From: RECG01 sp964444805 | Lineage (GTDB): Bacteria > Bacillota_I > Bacilli_A > Acholeplasmatales > Acholeplasmataceae | NCBI GenBank assembly: GCA_964444805.1 | Contig: CAYUIK010000019.1 | Coordinates: 1-20,247 of the forward strand | Length of the DNA stretch: 20,247 nt | Reading direction: 5' to 3' | Part shown: positions 6,447 to 14,701 of the stretch, in pieces | Position numbering within the stretch: the first letter of the stretch is position 1 | Layout: each line of letters opens with the position of its first letter | Translations under genes and position numbers: made by a program | Notes under the pieces: model-generated | What the model was told of the DNA's origin: nothing | Seen by the model: the letters and a program-made list of their open reading frames with translations, nothing else | The model's database searches: none

Positions 6447-8087
6447 TCATTCGGAAAAACTACTGCCGCCGATGAATTCACGCAAGAGTGAATTGCAAGG
6501 GACAAGATCGTCATCGATGTCGACGAAGTATTTCAAGAATTTCAACAAGCGGTTCGCTGTTATGAAGTGTTCGCTTTCAGTAGGAATGGCCTTGAGCTGT
6601 TGAATCGCGTGTTTCTTCAGGACCGAAAACTCGTAGGTCAATTCGGAATTGAAGACGAAATTCGCTTCTTTTTGCGTGGGATAGATCCATTTGAACTCAC
6701 CACGGCGGACAGACGGCCACATACCGATCGTCTCGGCAGCGGAAGCGTTTCGATATTTCTGATCACGCACGATTCGTCTTAATAAGCGCAATTCGGTGAT
6801 GCTGATGGGGTTGTGTTCGTCGATGTGCAGTTGTGTCTGAGGTGAAATGTAGACGTTGTATTTCTGATGTTTCGGGATGTCTTTAGTCAAAATTTCATTG
6901 AGGGCGTGAATGCCTTCGATAATAATCGGTGTGTTTTGTGTGAGATGGATCCTTTTGCCCGAATGACGTAAGCCGGATACGAAATCGAAGTGCGGAAGCG
7001 TAACATCGTATCCTTGGATCAGAGCGAGCATATCGTGGTTGAAAAGTTCGATATCAAGCGCGCTGACGTGTTCGAGGTCGGGAGATCCGTCGTCGTTTCG
7101 TGGCGCCATTTCGCGACCGAGATAGTAATCGTCAAGAGAAATCATAATCGGGCGAATACCACGACTCATGAGTTCGATACGCAACCGATTCGAAAATGTG
7201 GTCTTCCCCGAGGATGAGGGACCAGCGATACCGATTAAACGGATATTGTCGATGTTTTGTTCGATTTCATCACCGAGCTGCGCGAGCATTTTCATGTGTT
7301 TCGTTTCACACATGTTAACGAAATCAACGGCGGAGGTTCTCGTTTTCGCGTAACGATTCATCAAAGGAATCGAGTTTCCGGAGATGATCATGCCCCACTT
7401 GGCAGCTTCTTTAAGGGCTTTGCCGAAGGTCGGTTCGTCCGAAAAATCCGGTATGCTTCCGCCGAATTCGGCGCGAGGATATTGAATGATAAACCCGGGA
7501 TGGTAGAGGAACATGCGAAACGAAGTCAAAAATCCCGTCGATGGCAACATGTAACCGAACATATAGTTGATGTAGTTCTCGCATTGATAAAGGTTGACAT
7601 AGTCCTCTTTCCTGTATTTGAGGATGGCGACCTTGTCCGGCATATTGAACGACTGATAGAGCTCGATGGCTTCGGCAAGAGGCACGCGCTTTCTTTCGAT
7701 CTTGAAATCAGCGGCGATGATCCGATTGACTTCTTCTTTTATTTTTTCGATGATGCGTGCATTCAAAGAACCGTCGAGTCCTTCGACGACCGCGAGGATC
7801 GAACGAGAAATACTGTAATTGAACTGTACTTTCGCCTGAGGATAAAGGCGATGCAAGGCCATTGCGATGACGTATCGGAGCGTCGATTCATAGATGCGGA
7901 TGGCATCGCTATTGGTTGCGTTTAAAAAGGTAATCGTTGAATCCTTGTCGATCGAGAAAGTCAGTTCGCGCAAGCGTCCATTGACGGTTGCTGCGAGCGC
8001 GTCTTCACGCGTCGATTCGCGCGCGATTTCAAGCAATGTCTTCGGCTCGTCGTACGTCTTCGTTTGCTCTTCGATTTTGAGAATCAC
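6447..8087 (-). CDS. TGS-domain uridine kinase-like nucleoside kinase
   Basis: 546 aa with three parts: an N-terminal TGS domain (about 1-60), a threonyl-tRNA synthetase-like second additional domain (about 65-240), and a P-loop uridine kinase/phosphoribulokinase domain (about 280-490). The Walker A is GPSSSGKTT (289-297), followed by SLDDYYLGRE (317-326) and PHFDFVSGLR. The C-terminal NSLLREFIGGSSF is typical of this three-domain family known from Clostridia, Thermotoga and Mollicutes relatives. The kinase domain predicts ATP-dependent phosphorylation of a nucleoside such as uridine. The role of the tRNA-synthetase-derived part is not established. The start is GTG at 8087, 6 nt after the parC stop, with GAGGAG inside the end of parC. 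Its end overlaps the ribosome site of the Fic-like gene, so translation of the two may be coupled. Confidence 0.85.
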   Translation of the reverse strand: MILKIEEQTKTYDEPKTLLEIARESTREDALAATVNGRLRELTFSIDKDSTITFLNATNSDAIRIYESTLRYVIAMALHRLYPQAKVQFNYSISRSILAVVEGLDGSLNARIIEKIKEEVNRIIAADFKIERKRVPLAEAIELYQSFNMPDKVAILKYRKEDYVNLYQCENYINYMFGYMLPSTGFLTSFRMFLYHPGFIIQYPRAEFGGSIPDFSDEPTFGKALKEAAKWGMIISGNSIPLMNRYAKTRTSAVDFVNMCETKHMKMLAQLGDEIEQNIDNIRLIGIAGPSSSGKTTFSNRLRIELMSRGIRPIMISLDDYYLGREMAPRNDDGSPDLEHVSALDIELFNHDMLALIQGYDVTLPHFDFVSGLRHSGKRIHLTQNTPIIIEGIHALNEILTKDIPKHQKYNVYISPQTQLHIDEHNPISITELRLLRRIVRDQKYRNASAAETIGMWPSVRRGEFKWIYPTQKEANFVFNSELTYEFSVLKKHAIQQLKAIPTESEHFITANRLLKFLKYFVDIDDDLVPCNSLLREFIGGSSFSE

Positions 8088-8093
8088 GGATGA

Positions 8094-10691
8094 TCACTCC
8101 TCACTGTCATCGTCAAAGAGGTCGAGACTGCTCAAGCGGATGCGCTTGTGATTGCTGATGACGGTCTCTTCTTTGACGGTGGGTTCTTTCGATTTCTTTT
8201 TTGTCTTTTGTTGTGACTTCGTCGGTAGCGGATTTGTTGGCATTTTGAGATCATTCTTCGAATCGGCGATCGACAAGAACTGGGCCTCGCCCGATTTTTT
8301 CTCATCCAACATCTTTTTTCCGAACTTGTTGCCGGAATACTTGAAGTCCGATACGTTGCATTTAAAACTTTCGCGTTCACTGACGATCAAAGCTTCGACG
8401 TTTTCTTTTTGTTGTGCCCGTGTCAGTTTGCTGCCGGCAACGACGTAGTGCGGATTCGTTTTCAAGTGCTCGACAATCAGTATTCCTCGTCGATTGCGAC
8501 TATAAAGGGGGATCTCACCAACGACATCCTTGATAATATGACCCCGAATCGTCAACATGACGATATCATCATGGGTCGAGGCATAAAATGCTTCAGCAAC
8601 AGCGTCATCCTTGGCCAGAGCCATACTCTTCACGCCACCTGCCTGCAGTCCGTAGGCGGGAAGTTCCTCGCTCTTGAAACGAAGCACGTAGCCCTTTTTG
8701 GAAAGAGCGACGATGAAATCCTCGGCGTGCTCATCGACAGATACGAGTTGATCACCTTCGGAAAGACGCATGGCACGCAAAGGTTTATTGTATCTAGAAA
8801 CGTTGAAATCGGCTAGAACCGATTGTTTCATCGATCCCTGGGCGGTCGTCAACAGGAGATATTCCTGGTCGTTGAAATAACGAATGGCCAGCACCTTCAC
8901 GATGCGCTCATCCTGTTCGATCGGTACGATATTGTTGATGAACGTACCGAGATCTTTCCACTTCTGCTCGTCGATTTTAAATACCGGCAGATAGATGTAA
9001 TTGCCGAGATTCGTGAAGATCAGCATCGTGTCGGTCGTTTGAACTTCCTTTTCGAAGATCAACGCGTCATCGGTCTTAAGACCGACGGACTGGGATGCCT
9101 GATAGCTTCTCGTGCTGGCACGTTTGACATAACCGTCTTTCGATATGCCGATCATGACGCGTTCATCTGAGATCAGTTCCTTTTGGTCGACTTTGATCGT
9201 TTCGATCTCCGATTCGATTTCGGTTCTCCGCTCATCGGCTAGTGCATCAGAAACACGAACGAGTTCATTTTTGATGACGCGTCTTAGCGCATTTTCGTTG
9301 GAAAGAATGCGTTTGAGTGCCTTGATCGTTTTCGACAGCGCATCGTTTTCTTCCATCAGAGCTTGAATGTCGGTATTCGATAGACGATAGAGCTGCAAGG
9401 TAACGATCGCTTCAGCTTGTACTTCCGTGAACTGGAAAGCTTCGATAATGTTTTCTTTGGCATTTTTCTTGTTGTTCGAAGCACGAATGATACGAATGAT
9501 TTCTTCAACGACCGACACCATCTTGATCAGACCTTCAACGATGTGCTGTCTTTTGGTCGCTTTTTCGAGTTCATAATTCGATCGGTTGGTAATCACGTCC
9601 CGTTGATGATCGACATAGGCTTTGAGGATGGGAATGACACCTACCTGTACGGGACGATGATTGAGAATGGCGACCATGTTGTAGTTGAAAGCGACTTGCA
9701 GATCGGTTGATTTGAAAAGATAGTTTAAAACAGCCTGCGAGTTCGCTCCCTTTTTGAGATCGATGGCGATTCGCATGCCATCCTGATCGGATTCATCGCG
9801 AATTTCCGCGATATCCTCGACTTTTTTCTCGATGCGCAAAAGATCGATCGTTTTGACCAGTTCGGCCTTGTTGACTTCAAAGGGGATCTCGTGGATGATG
9901 ATCTGGTCTTGGCTTTTAGAAAGTTCTTGGAGCGTATGTTTGGCTCGAATGACGATTTTTCCGCTTCCGCTTTCCAAAGCACTCATGATTCCGTCGTGAC
10001 CTTGGACGATCCCACCAGTCGGGAAGTCGGGGCCTTTAATATATCGATTGATTTCTTCGACCGTAATATTCTCGTTATCGATGTAGGCAAGCGTCGCATC
10101 GATGACTTCTTTGAGATTGTGAGGTGGGATTTTCGTCGCGTAACCCGCACTGATTCCGGAAGCTCCATTAACAAGAAGATTCGGGAATTTAGCGGGTAGA
10201 ACGGTCGGTTCGAGTTCCTCATCATCAAAATTCGGAACGAACGGTACGGTCCGTTTTTCAATGTCTTCGAGTAAAGCTTCGCTGGCTATCGAAAGACGCG
10301 CTTCGGTATAACGCATCGCTGCAGCCGAGTCACCGTCGATCGAGCCTTTATTACCGTGCATGTCGATGAGCAAAAGGCGCATCTTGAAGTCTTGCGCGAG
10401 CCGGACCATCGCTTCATAGATCGAGGAATCACCGTGCGGATGGAATTTACCCATGACCTCTCCGGCGATTCGTGCGGACTTCTTATAAGGCTTATTGGAA
10501 AACATCCCCATCTGCTGCATGGCATAGAGGATACGTCTTTGTACGGGCTTAAGGCCATCTCGGGCATCAGGAAGCGCGCGATATTGAATGATATACTTCG
10601 AATAACGGGCGAAACGATCGGCGACGATGTCTTCGAGCGGTTCGCTCATAATCGATTCGACGTAATCGTTGACTTTCTTGACGATTGACAT
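8094..10691 (-). CDS. parC: DNA topoisomerase IV subunit A
   Basis: 865 aa. This is the DNA-cleaving subunit of topoisomerase IV, which decatenates daughter chromosomes with ParE. The N-terminal breakage-reunion domain has YRALPDARDGLKPVQRRIL (37-55), the quinolone-interacting region HPHGDSSIYEAM (84-95) and the active-site Tyr128 in AAAMRYTEARLS. The residues equivalent to S. aureus GrlA Ser80 and Glu84 are wild type (Ser89, Glu93). A coiled-coil region and a beta-pinwheel C-terminal domain (about 500-800) follow, with repeats such as GYVKRAS, GYVLRFKS and GHIIKDVV. The last ~55 residues are a Lys-rich, probably disordered tail. The gene starts directly at the parE stop (TAG-ATG, 0 nt gap). 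ParC rather than GyrA is favoured by the weak pinwheel motifs, the absence of a clear GyrA box and the parE neighbour. Confidence 0.93.
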   Translation of the reverse strand: MSIVKKVNDYVESIMSEPLEDIVADRFARYSKYIIQYRALPDARDGLKPVQRRILYAMQQMGMFSNKPYKKSARIAGEVMGKFHPHGDSSIYEAMVRLAQDFKMRLLLIDMHGNKGSIDGDSAAAMRYTEARLSIASEALLEDIEKRTVPFVPNFDDEELEPTVLPAKFPNLLVNGASGISAGYATKIPPHNLKEVIDATLAYIDNENITVEEINRYIKGPDFPTGGIVQGHDGIMSALESGSGKIVIRAKHTLQELSKSQDQIIIHEIPFEVNKAELVKTIDLLRIEKKVEDIAEIRDESDQDGMRIAIDLKKGANSQAVLNYLFKSTDLQVAFNYNMVAILNHRPVQVGVIPILKAYVDHQRDVITNRSNYELEKATKRQHIVEGLIKMVSVVEEIIRIIRASNNKKNAKENIIEAFQFTEVQAEAIVTLQLYRLSNTDIQALMEENDALSKTIKALKRILSNENALRRVIKNELVRVSDALADERRTEIESEIETIKVDQKELISDERVMIGISKDGYVKRASTRSYQASQSVGLKTDDALIFEKEVQTTDTMLIFTNLGNYIYLPVFKIDEQKWKDLGTFINNIVPIEQDERIVKVLAIRYFNDQEYLLLTTAQGSMKQSVLADFNVSRYNKPLRAMRLSEGDQLVSVDEHAEDFIVALSKKGYVLRFKSEELPAYGLQAGGVKSMALAKDDAVAEAFYASTHDDIVMLTIRGHIIKDVVGEIPLYSRNRRGILIVEHLKTNPHYVVAGSKLTRAQQKENVEALIVSERESFKCNVSDFKYSGNKFGKKMLDEKKSGEAQFLSIADSKNDLKMPTNPLPTKSQQKTKKKSKEPTVKEETVISNHKRIRLSSLDLFDDDSEE

Positions 10692-12653
10692 CTACTCGAC
10701 CCCCTTCTGAAGATCGAAATCGTCACTGATCTCAAAATCGACGTTATCTTCGATCCAGAGACGTCTCGGTGCGACATTGTCGCCCATGAGCGTTTGGATG
10801 CGCTTGTCCGATGCGCTGAAATCATCGATATTTACGCGTATGAGACCTCGCGTTTTCGGGTCCATTGTCGTTTCCCACAACTGTCGACTATTCATTTCAC
10901 CAAGTCCTTTATAACGTTGGAGATTGTAAGGGTCGCCATTCAAAAGATCCTTGAGTGCTTCATCGCTCCAGGCGTAATGAATCGTTTCTTTCTTACCCTT
11001 TTTATACGTCAGTTTGTAGAGTGGCGGCTGGGCGAGATAGAGACGCCCATCCTCGATTAAAGGACGCATGTAGCGAAAGAAAAAGGTGAGTAACAAGATT
11101 TGAATGTGCGCGCCGTCCGTATCGGCATCGGTCATGATGATGACCTTGTTGTAATTGCATTTCTTCAAGTTGAAATCGTTACCGAAATCGGCACCAATCG
11201 TATGGATGATGGTGGAGATTTCTTCGTTTCTGAGGATCGAATCAATTGAGGAACGTTCCGCATTGATGACTTTCCCGCGTAACGGCAGAATCGCTTGAAA
11301 ACGGCGATCACGCCCCTGTTTCGCGGAGCCTCCGGCCGAATCACCCTCAACCAAGAAGAGTTCGTTCAAGCGCGTGTCCTTGCCCTGGGCGGGTGTAAGT
11401 TTTCCGCTTAGGATGACATCTTTCTTGTTTCGACCTTTTCCGTTTCTGGCGTCATCTCGAGCCTTCCTAGCAGCCTCGCGGGCTTTTTGTGCTTGGATTG
11501 CCCGATTTATGATTTTACTCGCGGTCTTTCTATTTTCTTCAAGGTAGCTCGTCATTTGCTCGTAAGTGATCTGATCCGTAGCGTTGCGGGCCTCGGGCGT
11601 ACCGAGACGACCTTTGGTCTGCCCTTCGAACTCGAGAATATCCTCCGGGATACGCAAAGATATGATCGCCGTCAGTCCTTCACGAATGTCGGAACCGTCT
11701 AAATTGCTATCTTTATCTTTAATCAAGTTATATTTTCGTGCATAGTCGTTGACGGATCTCGTCAAAGCCGACTTGAAGCCGATTTCATGCGTGCCGCCGT
11801 CTTTCGTACGCACATTGTTGACGAAGGAGTAGATCGTTTCGTGATAGTTTTCGGTGAACTGCAGCGCCATGTCGATCTCAATGGCTTTTTTCTTGTTTTT
11901 ATCCGTGATATAGCGCGTTTCAAAGGCATGTGTCTCGTGAATCGGTTTTCGTGTCTTATTCAGGTGCTCGACGTAGGCACGAATGCCTTCATTGTACTTG
12001 AAGACGTTCTTTTGATTCGTTCGTTCATCTGCGAGCAGTATTTTAAGACCTCGAATGAGATACGCGGCCTCGTTTAGCCGTTCTTTGATGACGTCGTATT
12101 GAAACAGGGTTGTCATGAAAATCTTGGGATCGGGTTTAAACCAGACGGTCGTTCCGGTCTTTTTGGATTCACCGATACGTTTGATCTTGCTGATCTTCTT
12201 GCCACCATCCGAAAAGCGCTGGTGCCAGATCGCTCCATCGCGATGGATCGTCACTTCGAGAAATTGGCTAAGCGCGTTGACGACGGATGAACCGACGCCA
12301 TGAAGACCTCCTGAAACCTTATATCCACTGGTATCGCTGAATTTGCCTCCAGCATGTAAAACAGTAAAAATGATCTCTGTCGTAGGTCTTCCGGAACTGT
12401 GCATCTTGTAAGGCATGCCGCGACCACTGTCAGAAATCTCAATACTGTTATCTCTTTTGATTGTGACGGATATTTCCTTGCCGTAACCCGATAGGCTCTC
12501 GTCGATCGCGTTATCGACAATTTCCCAAACCAGGTGGTGCAACCCTTTTCCATCGGTAGAGCCGATGTACATACCTGGTCGTTTGCGTACCGCTTCGAGT
12601 CCTTCAAGGATCTGAATCGACTTCTCATCGTAGATTTTATTCGTTTTGCTCAC
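10692..12653 (-). CDS. parE: DNA topoisomerase IV subunit B
   Basis: 653 aa from a GTG at 12653. This is the ATPase subunit of topoisomerase IV. The GHKL ATPase motifs are EIVDNAIDE, SDSGRGMP and SGGLHGVGSSVVNAL. The TOPRIM motifs are LFLVEGDSAGGSA, PLRGKVIN and DADTDGAHI. The C-terminal QRYKGLGEMN is also intact. The frame continues upstream to an ATG at 12683, but that ATG is part of the TATAAT of the gene's own promoter, so it cannot be the start. GGTGAT, complementary to the 16S 3' end, lies 3 nt before the GTG at 12653, and the protein then begins (V)SKTNKIYDEKSIQILEGLEA, as in the family. It is the first gene of an operon continuing through parC, the TGS kinase, the Fic-like gene and tsf. 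Confidence 0.94.
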   Translation of the reverse strand: MSKTNKIYDEKSIQILEGLEAVRKRPGMYIGSTDGKGLHHLVWEIVDNAIDESLSGYGKEISVTIKRDNSIEISDSGRGMPYKMHSSGRPTTEIIFTVLHAGGKFSDTSGYKVSGGLHGVGSSVVNALSQFLEVTIHRDGAIWHQRFSDGGKKISKIKRIGESKKTGTTVWFKPDPKIFMTTLFQYDVIKERLNEAAYLIRGLKILLADERTNQKNVFKYNEGIRAYVEHLNKTRKPIHETHAFETRYITDKNKKKAIEIDMALQFTENYHETIYSFVNNVRTKDGGTHEIGFKSALTRSVNDYARKYNLIKDKDSNLDGSDIREGLTAIISLRIPEDILEFEGQTKGRLGTPEARNATDQITYEQMTSYLEENRKTASKIINRAIQAQKAREAARKARDDARNGKGRNKKDVILSGKLTPAQGKDTRLNELFLVEGDSAGGSAKQGRDRRFQAILPLRGKVINAERSSIDSILRNEEISTIIHTIGADFGNDFNLKKCNYNKVIIMTDADTDGAHIQILLLTFFFRYMRPLIEDGRLYLAQPPLYKLTYKKGKKETIHYAWSDEALKDLLNGDPYNLQRYKGLGEMNSRQLWETTMDPKTRGLIRVNIDDFSASDKRIQTLMGDNVAPRRLWIEDNVDFEISDDFDLQKGVE

Positions 12654-12681
12654 ATAATCACCATTCCATTTTGATAGTTCC

Positions 12682-12710
12682 ATTATACCAAATAAGACGA
12701 TAAACTACAA
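12682..12710 (-). promoter_or_regulatory. Promoter of the parE-parC operon
   Basis: On the minus strand: -35 TTGTAG (12705-12710), a 17-bp spacer and a perfect -10 TATAAT (12682-12687). Initiation near 12675 leaves a leader of about 20 nt before the GTG of parE. Confidence 0.75.
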
Positions 12711-12752
12711 TCGCGGATCACTTTTCATTTTTATGTTTATGTCTTGCAAAAC

Positions 12753-12762
12753 GTGATATAAT
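12753..12762 (+). promoter_or_regulatory. Extended -10 promoter of plsY
   Basis: TATAAT at 12757-12762, preceded by TG at 12754-12755 (extended -10). No good -35 is seen. Transcription should start near 12769, only a few bases before the ribosome site GAGGTG (12772-12777). The promoter is back to back with the parE promoter, with about 70 bp between the two -10 boxes. Confidence 0.7.
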
Positions 12763-12784
12763 GGCAATAGTGAGGTGTCAGGAC

Positions 12785-13480
12785 ATGACGATTTTATATA
12801 TCTTGGCTTTTCTTTTGCTCTCATATTTTCTAGGTTCCATTCCAAGTGGCCTCGTCATCGGTAAGATTTTCAAGGGTGTGGATATCCGCGAGCACGGATC
12901 AAAGAACATGGGCGCGACAAACGCGATACGCGTTCTCGGGTTCCGCTATGGGATCTTCGCCTTTCTTTTCGATGCGCTGAAAGGCGGGCTCGTCATGTTC
13001 GTACTCGTCGTCTTCAAACTCGAAGATTTCTATTTGCTTACGATCGGCAAGACCACGTTGGACACCTTGATTCTTTATGGGTTCGCTGCCGTGGTCGGAC
13101 ACGTCTTTCCGATCTATATCGGATTTAAGGGCGGTAAAGCTGTCGCCACGAGCGCTGGCGTCGTTCTTGCCATCGAACCCTTTGCCGGGATCATAACGCT
13201 TTTGATCTTTCTTTTAATGGTCAAGAAGACGCGTTATGTTTCACTCTCTTCGACAACGGCGGCTCTATCGGTCATCGTAATGTTCACGATACGCATCATC
13301 ATCAAAATACTCGAGATTCCCTTGTCTTTGAAGATGGGTTATTTCTATGTTCGCGAAGCCGATAGTGTTTGGACGTTCGTCCTCGAATTGTTTACCATCA
13401 ACGTCATGGCACTACTCATTTTTATACGCCATCGCCTGAACTACAAGCGCTTGCGTGAAGGAACGGAACTACAAGTATAA
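12785..13480 (+). CDS. plsY: Glycerol-3-phosphate acyltransferase PlsY
   Basis: 231 aa integral membrane enzyme. It transfers an acyl group from acyl-phosphate to glycerol-3-phosphate, the first acylation of phospholipid synthesis, and works with PlsX. The three family motifs are present: GSIPSGLVIGK (17-27), GSKNMGATNAIRVLG (38-52) and GHVFPIYIGFKGGKAVATSAG in two overlapping parts (GHVFPIYIGFKGG 105-117; KAVATSAG 118-125). Hydrophobic segments are at about 3-25, 55-78, 95-112, 126-146, 155-176 and 196-215. Residues 168-200 form a longer loop than in most PlsY, making the protein somewhat long. The start is the ATG at 12785, with GAGGTG 7 nt upstream; the in-frame ATG at 12761 is inside the promoter -10. 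The gene is monocistronic, ending in a terminator shared with yneF. Confidence 0.95.
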   Translation: MTILYILAFLLLSYFLGSIPSGLVIGKIFKGVDIREHGSKNMGATNAIRVLGFRYGIFAFLFDALKGGLVMFVLVVFKLEDFYLLTIGKTTLDTLILYGFAAVVGHVFPIYIGFKGGKAVATSAGVVLAIEPFAGIITLLIFLLMVKKTRYVSLSSTTAALSVIVMFTIRIIIKILEIPLSLKMGYFYVREADSVWTFVLELFTINVMALLIFIRHRLNYKRLREGTELQV

Positions 13481-13516
13481 ATAAAAAGGCATGCACATGC
13501 CCGTTTTATTTATACT
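13474..13516. terminator. Bidirectional terminator overlapping both plsY and yneF stop codons
   Basis: A long hairpin: AGTATAAATAAAA (13474-13486) pairs with TTTTATTTATACT (13504-13516), and GGCATG (13488-13493) pairs with CATGCC (13496-13501), with a small internal bulge and a CA loop. Both stop codons (plsY TAA at 13478-13480; yneF TAA at 13506-13508) lie inside the stem. Confidence 0.85.
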
Positions 13517-13721
13517 GATTCATCGATGACATGATCTGACGCACTTGTTTTTCGGAAGGCGTCCGACCCATTTGACGCATCATCTCACGGATCATCTTTT
13601 CATTGACCGGTGGATTTTTCTCAAGGTATCGTTTGAACCATGCGCGGGCAATGAAGAAGCCGGCAACTGCTCCTGTGAGCAGTGTGATGATGGGGACGAC
13701 GATTTGAGCCCATACTGGCAT
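13506..13721 (-). CDS. yneF: YneF family (UPF0154) small membrane protein
   Basis: 71 aa with one N-terminal transmembrane segment (about residues 4-27, ending GFFIARAWF). A short cytoplasmic helical part follows, with the family signature KRYLEKNPPVNEKMIREMMR and QMGRTPSEKQVRQIM. This matches UPF0154/YneF of Bacilli in length and motif order; the molecular function is unknown. The start is the ATG at 13721, with AGGAG 8 nt upstream. An in-frame GTG at 13730 lies inside the ribosome site and is unlikely. It is transcribed alone from a promoter at 13749-13777 and converges on plsY. Confidence 0.9.
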   Translation of the reverse strand: MPVWAQIVVPIITLLTGAVAGFFIARAWFKRYLEKNPPVNEKMIREMMRQMGRTPSEKQVRQIMSSMNQYK

Positions 13722-13748
13722 ATTGATCACTCCTAACTTTCACGTTTC

Positions 13749-13778
13749 ATTGTACTCGAAATCATGGGAAAATACAAG
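13749..13778. promoter_or_regulatory. Symmetric divergent promoter for yneF (-) and the 279-aa gene (+)
   Basis: Minus strand: TTGTAT (13772-13777), 17 bp, TACAAT (13749-13754). Plus strand: TTGTAC (13750-13755), 17 bp, TACAAG (13773-13778). The -35 of each direction overlaps the -10 of the other because TTGTA and TACAA are reverse complements. The minus-strand version is the better match; use of the plus-strand version is less certain. Confidence 0.6.
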
Positions 13779-13834
13779 TAAAATCGTCCCTATCATCGAT
13801 CACTTCCAATCGTTTTTGACCAAAGGAGGAAGAC

Positions 13835-14674
13835 ATGGACCTTTTCGTAACGTTTGTCGGACAAATGATCAGTGCATTTTTCATCGCCCACATCACCTTC
13901 ATCATTTTTTCACGGCAACGAAAGATTCCGATGATCATCCTTTATGTCTGGATGTTTCTGGCTTTACTTGAAGGCCTTCAGGGGCTTTTGAGTGGTGTTC
14001 AATTCCTTGATTTCGCCCTTTATTTCATGGTGCGCGTCCTACCCGTCATCTTCGCAACGCTGTTATTTCTTTCGGTGACAGGAGGTTTTCCTCGATTCGA
14101 GTTGAGGCGAAGAAAACGTATGAAACCGATCAAAAACGAGATCGTTACGGTACGTCGCGACAAGGAAATGCTTTTATTTGCCGCTTTCGCCTCCGTTTTG
14201 ATCGCGATCCCTGCTTATCTTCTCATCGATGATTTTCTTAGATATGTGATCCCGATTGTCAGTGTTTTTGTCCTGATACTCAGCATATTTTACTATCGGA
14301 AGCTCGAAAAAGTGCGTCTCGAATGCATCGTCCTTTTCATCGGACGAACGAAAGAGAAAATCTATTTTAAAACGATCGATCCCAAAACGAAACGGCTTGA
14401 AGTCAAGGACTTCTATACGAATGACCTCTATATCGTGGATTCCATCGGCGTCGCCATCATCGAGCGCAGTGATATGACGATCGAAAAACACTATTTGTTT
14501 TGGATCGCTACCGGTGATTCGGTTGATATGTCGAAGGAATCATTCGTCCAAAAAGAATCTCTTCCCTATCAGGATGCGCTTGCGGAGTTCGAAAAATATC
14601 ACTATCGCATCATGCACTTCAAAGTGAGCAGACGGGGACAGACGATTCGAACCAAAAATCTATTGATTCGCTAA
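13835..14674 (+). CDS. Unrecognised membrane protein with C-terminal soluble domain
   Basis: 279 aa; I do not recognise the family. About five hydrophobic segments are visible (residues 6-26, 32-52, 60-81, 112-131 and 136-154), with a basic loop RRRKRMKPIK at 91-100. The remaining 125 residues (155-279) are soluble, beta-rich and probably cytoplasmic, with DLYIVDSIGVAIIERSD and HYLFWIATGDSVDM. A strong ribosome site (AAAGGAGGAAG) precedes the ATG at 13835, so it is a genuine gene. It stands alone between yneF and rsmD and ends in a terminator overlapping its own stop. The layout (membrane anchor plus compact beta domain) could be a PH-like or sensor domain, but there is no motif to support a function. 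Confidence 0.75.
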   Translation: MDLFVTFVGQMISAFFIAHITFIIFSRQRKIPMIILYVWMFLALLEGLQGLLSGVQFLDFALYFMVRVLPVIFATLLFLSVTGGFPRFELRRRKRMKPIKNEIVTVRRDKEMLLFAAFASVLIAIPAYLLIDDFLRYVIPIVSVFVLILSIFYYRKLEKVRLECIVLFIGRTKEKIYFKTIDPKTKRLEVKDFYTNDLYIVDSIGVAIIERSDMTIEKHYLFWIATGDSVDMSKESFVQKESLPYQDALAEFEKYHYRIMHFKVSRRGQTIRTKNLLIR

Positions 14675-14701
14675 AAAAGGGTGAGATCGTTCACCCTTTT
14701 T
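14674..14701. terminator. Bidirectional terminator between the 279-aa gene and rsmD
   Basis: A perfect 11-bp stem: AAAAAGGGTGA (14674-14684) pairs with TCACCCTTTTT (14691-14701) around GATCGT, with U-runs on both strands. It starts at the last base of one stop codon and contains the rsmD stop (14691-14693). Confidence 0.88.

Noticed and set aside
7257..7925. Long plus-strand open frame (222 codons) antisense to the TGS kinase gene
   Set aside because: It mirrors a well-supported minus-strand gene, has low-complexity Asp/Phe/Ile-rich translation typical of antisense frames, and has no ribosome site.
10440..10455. Quinolone-resistance mutations in ParC
   Set aside because: The residues equivalent to Ser80 and Glu84 of GrlA are Ser89 and Glu93, wild type.
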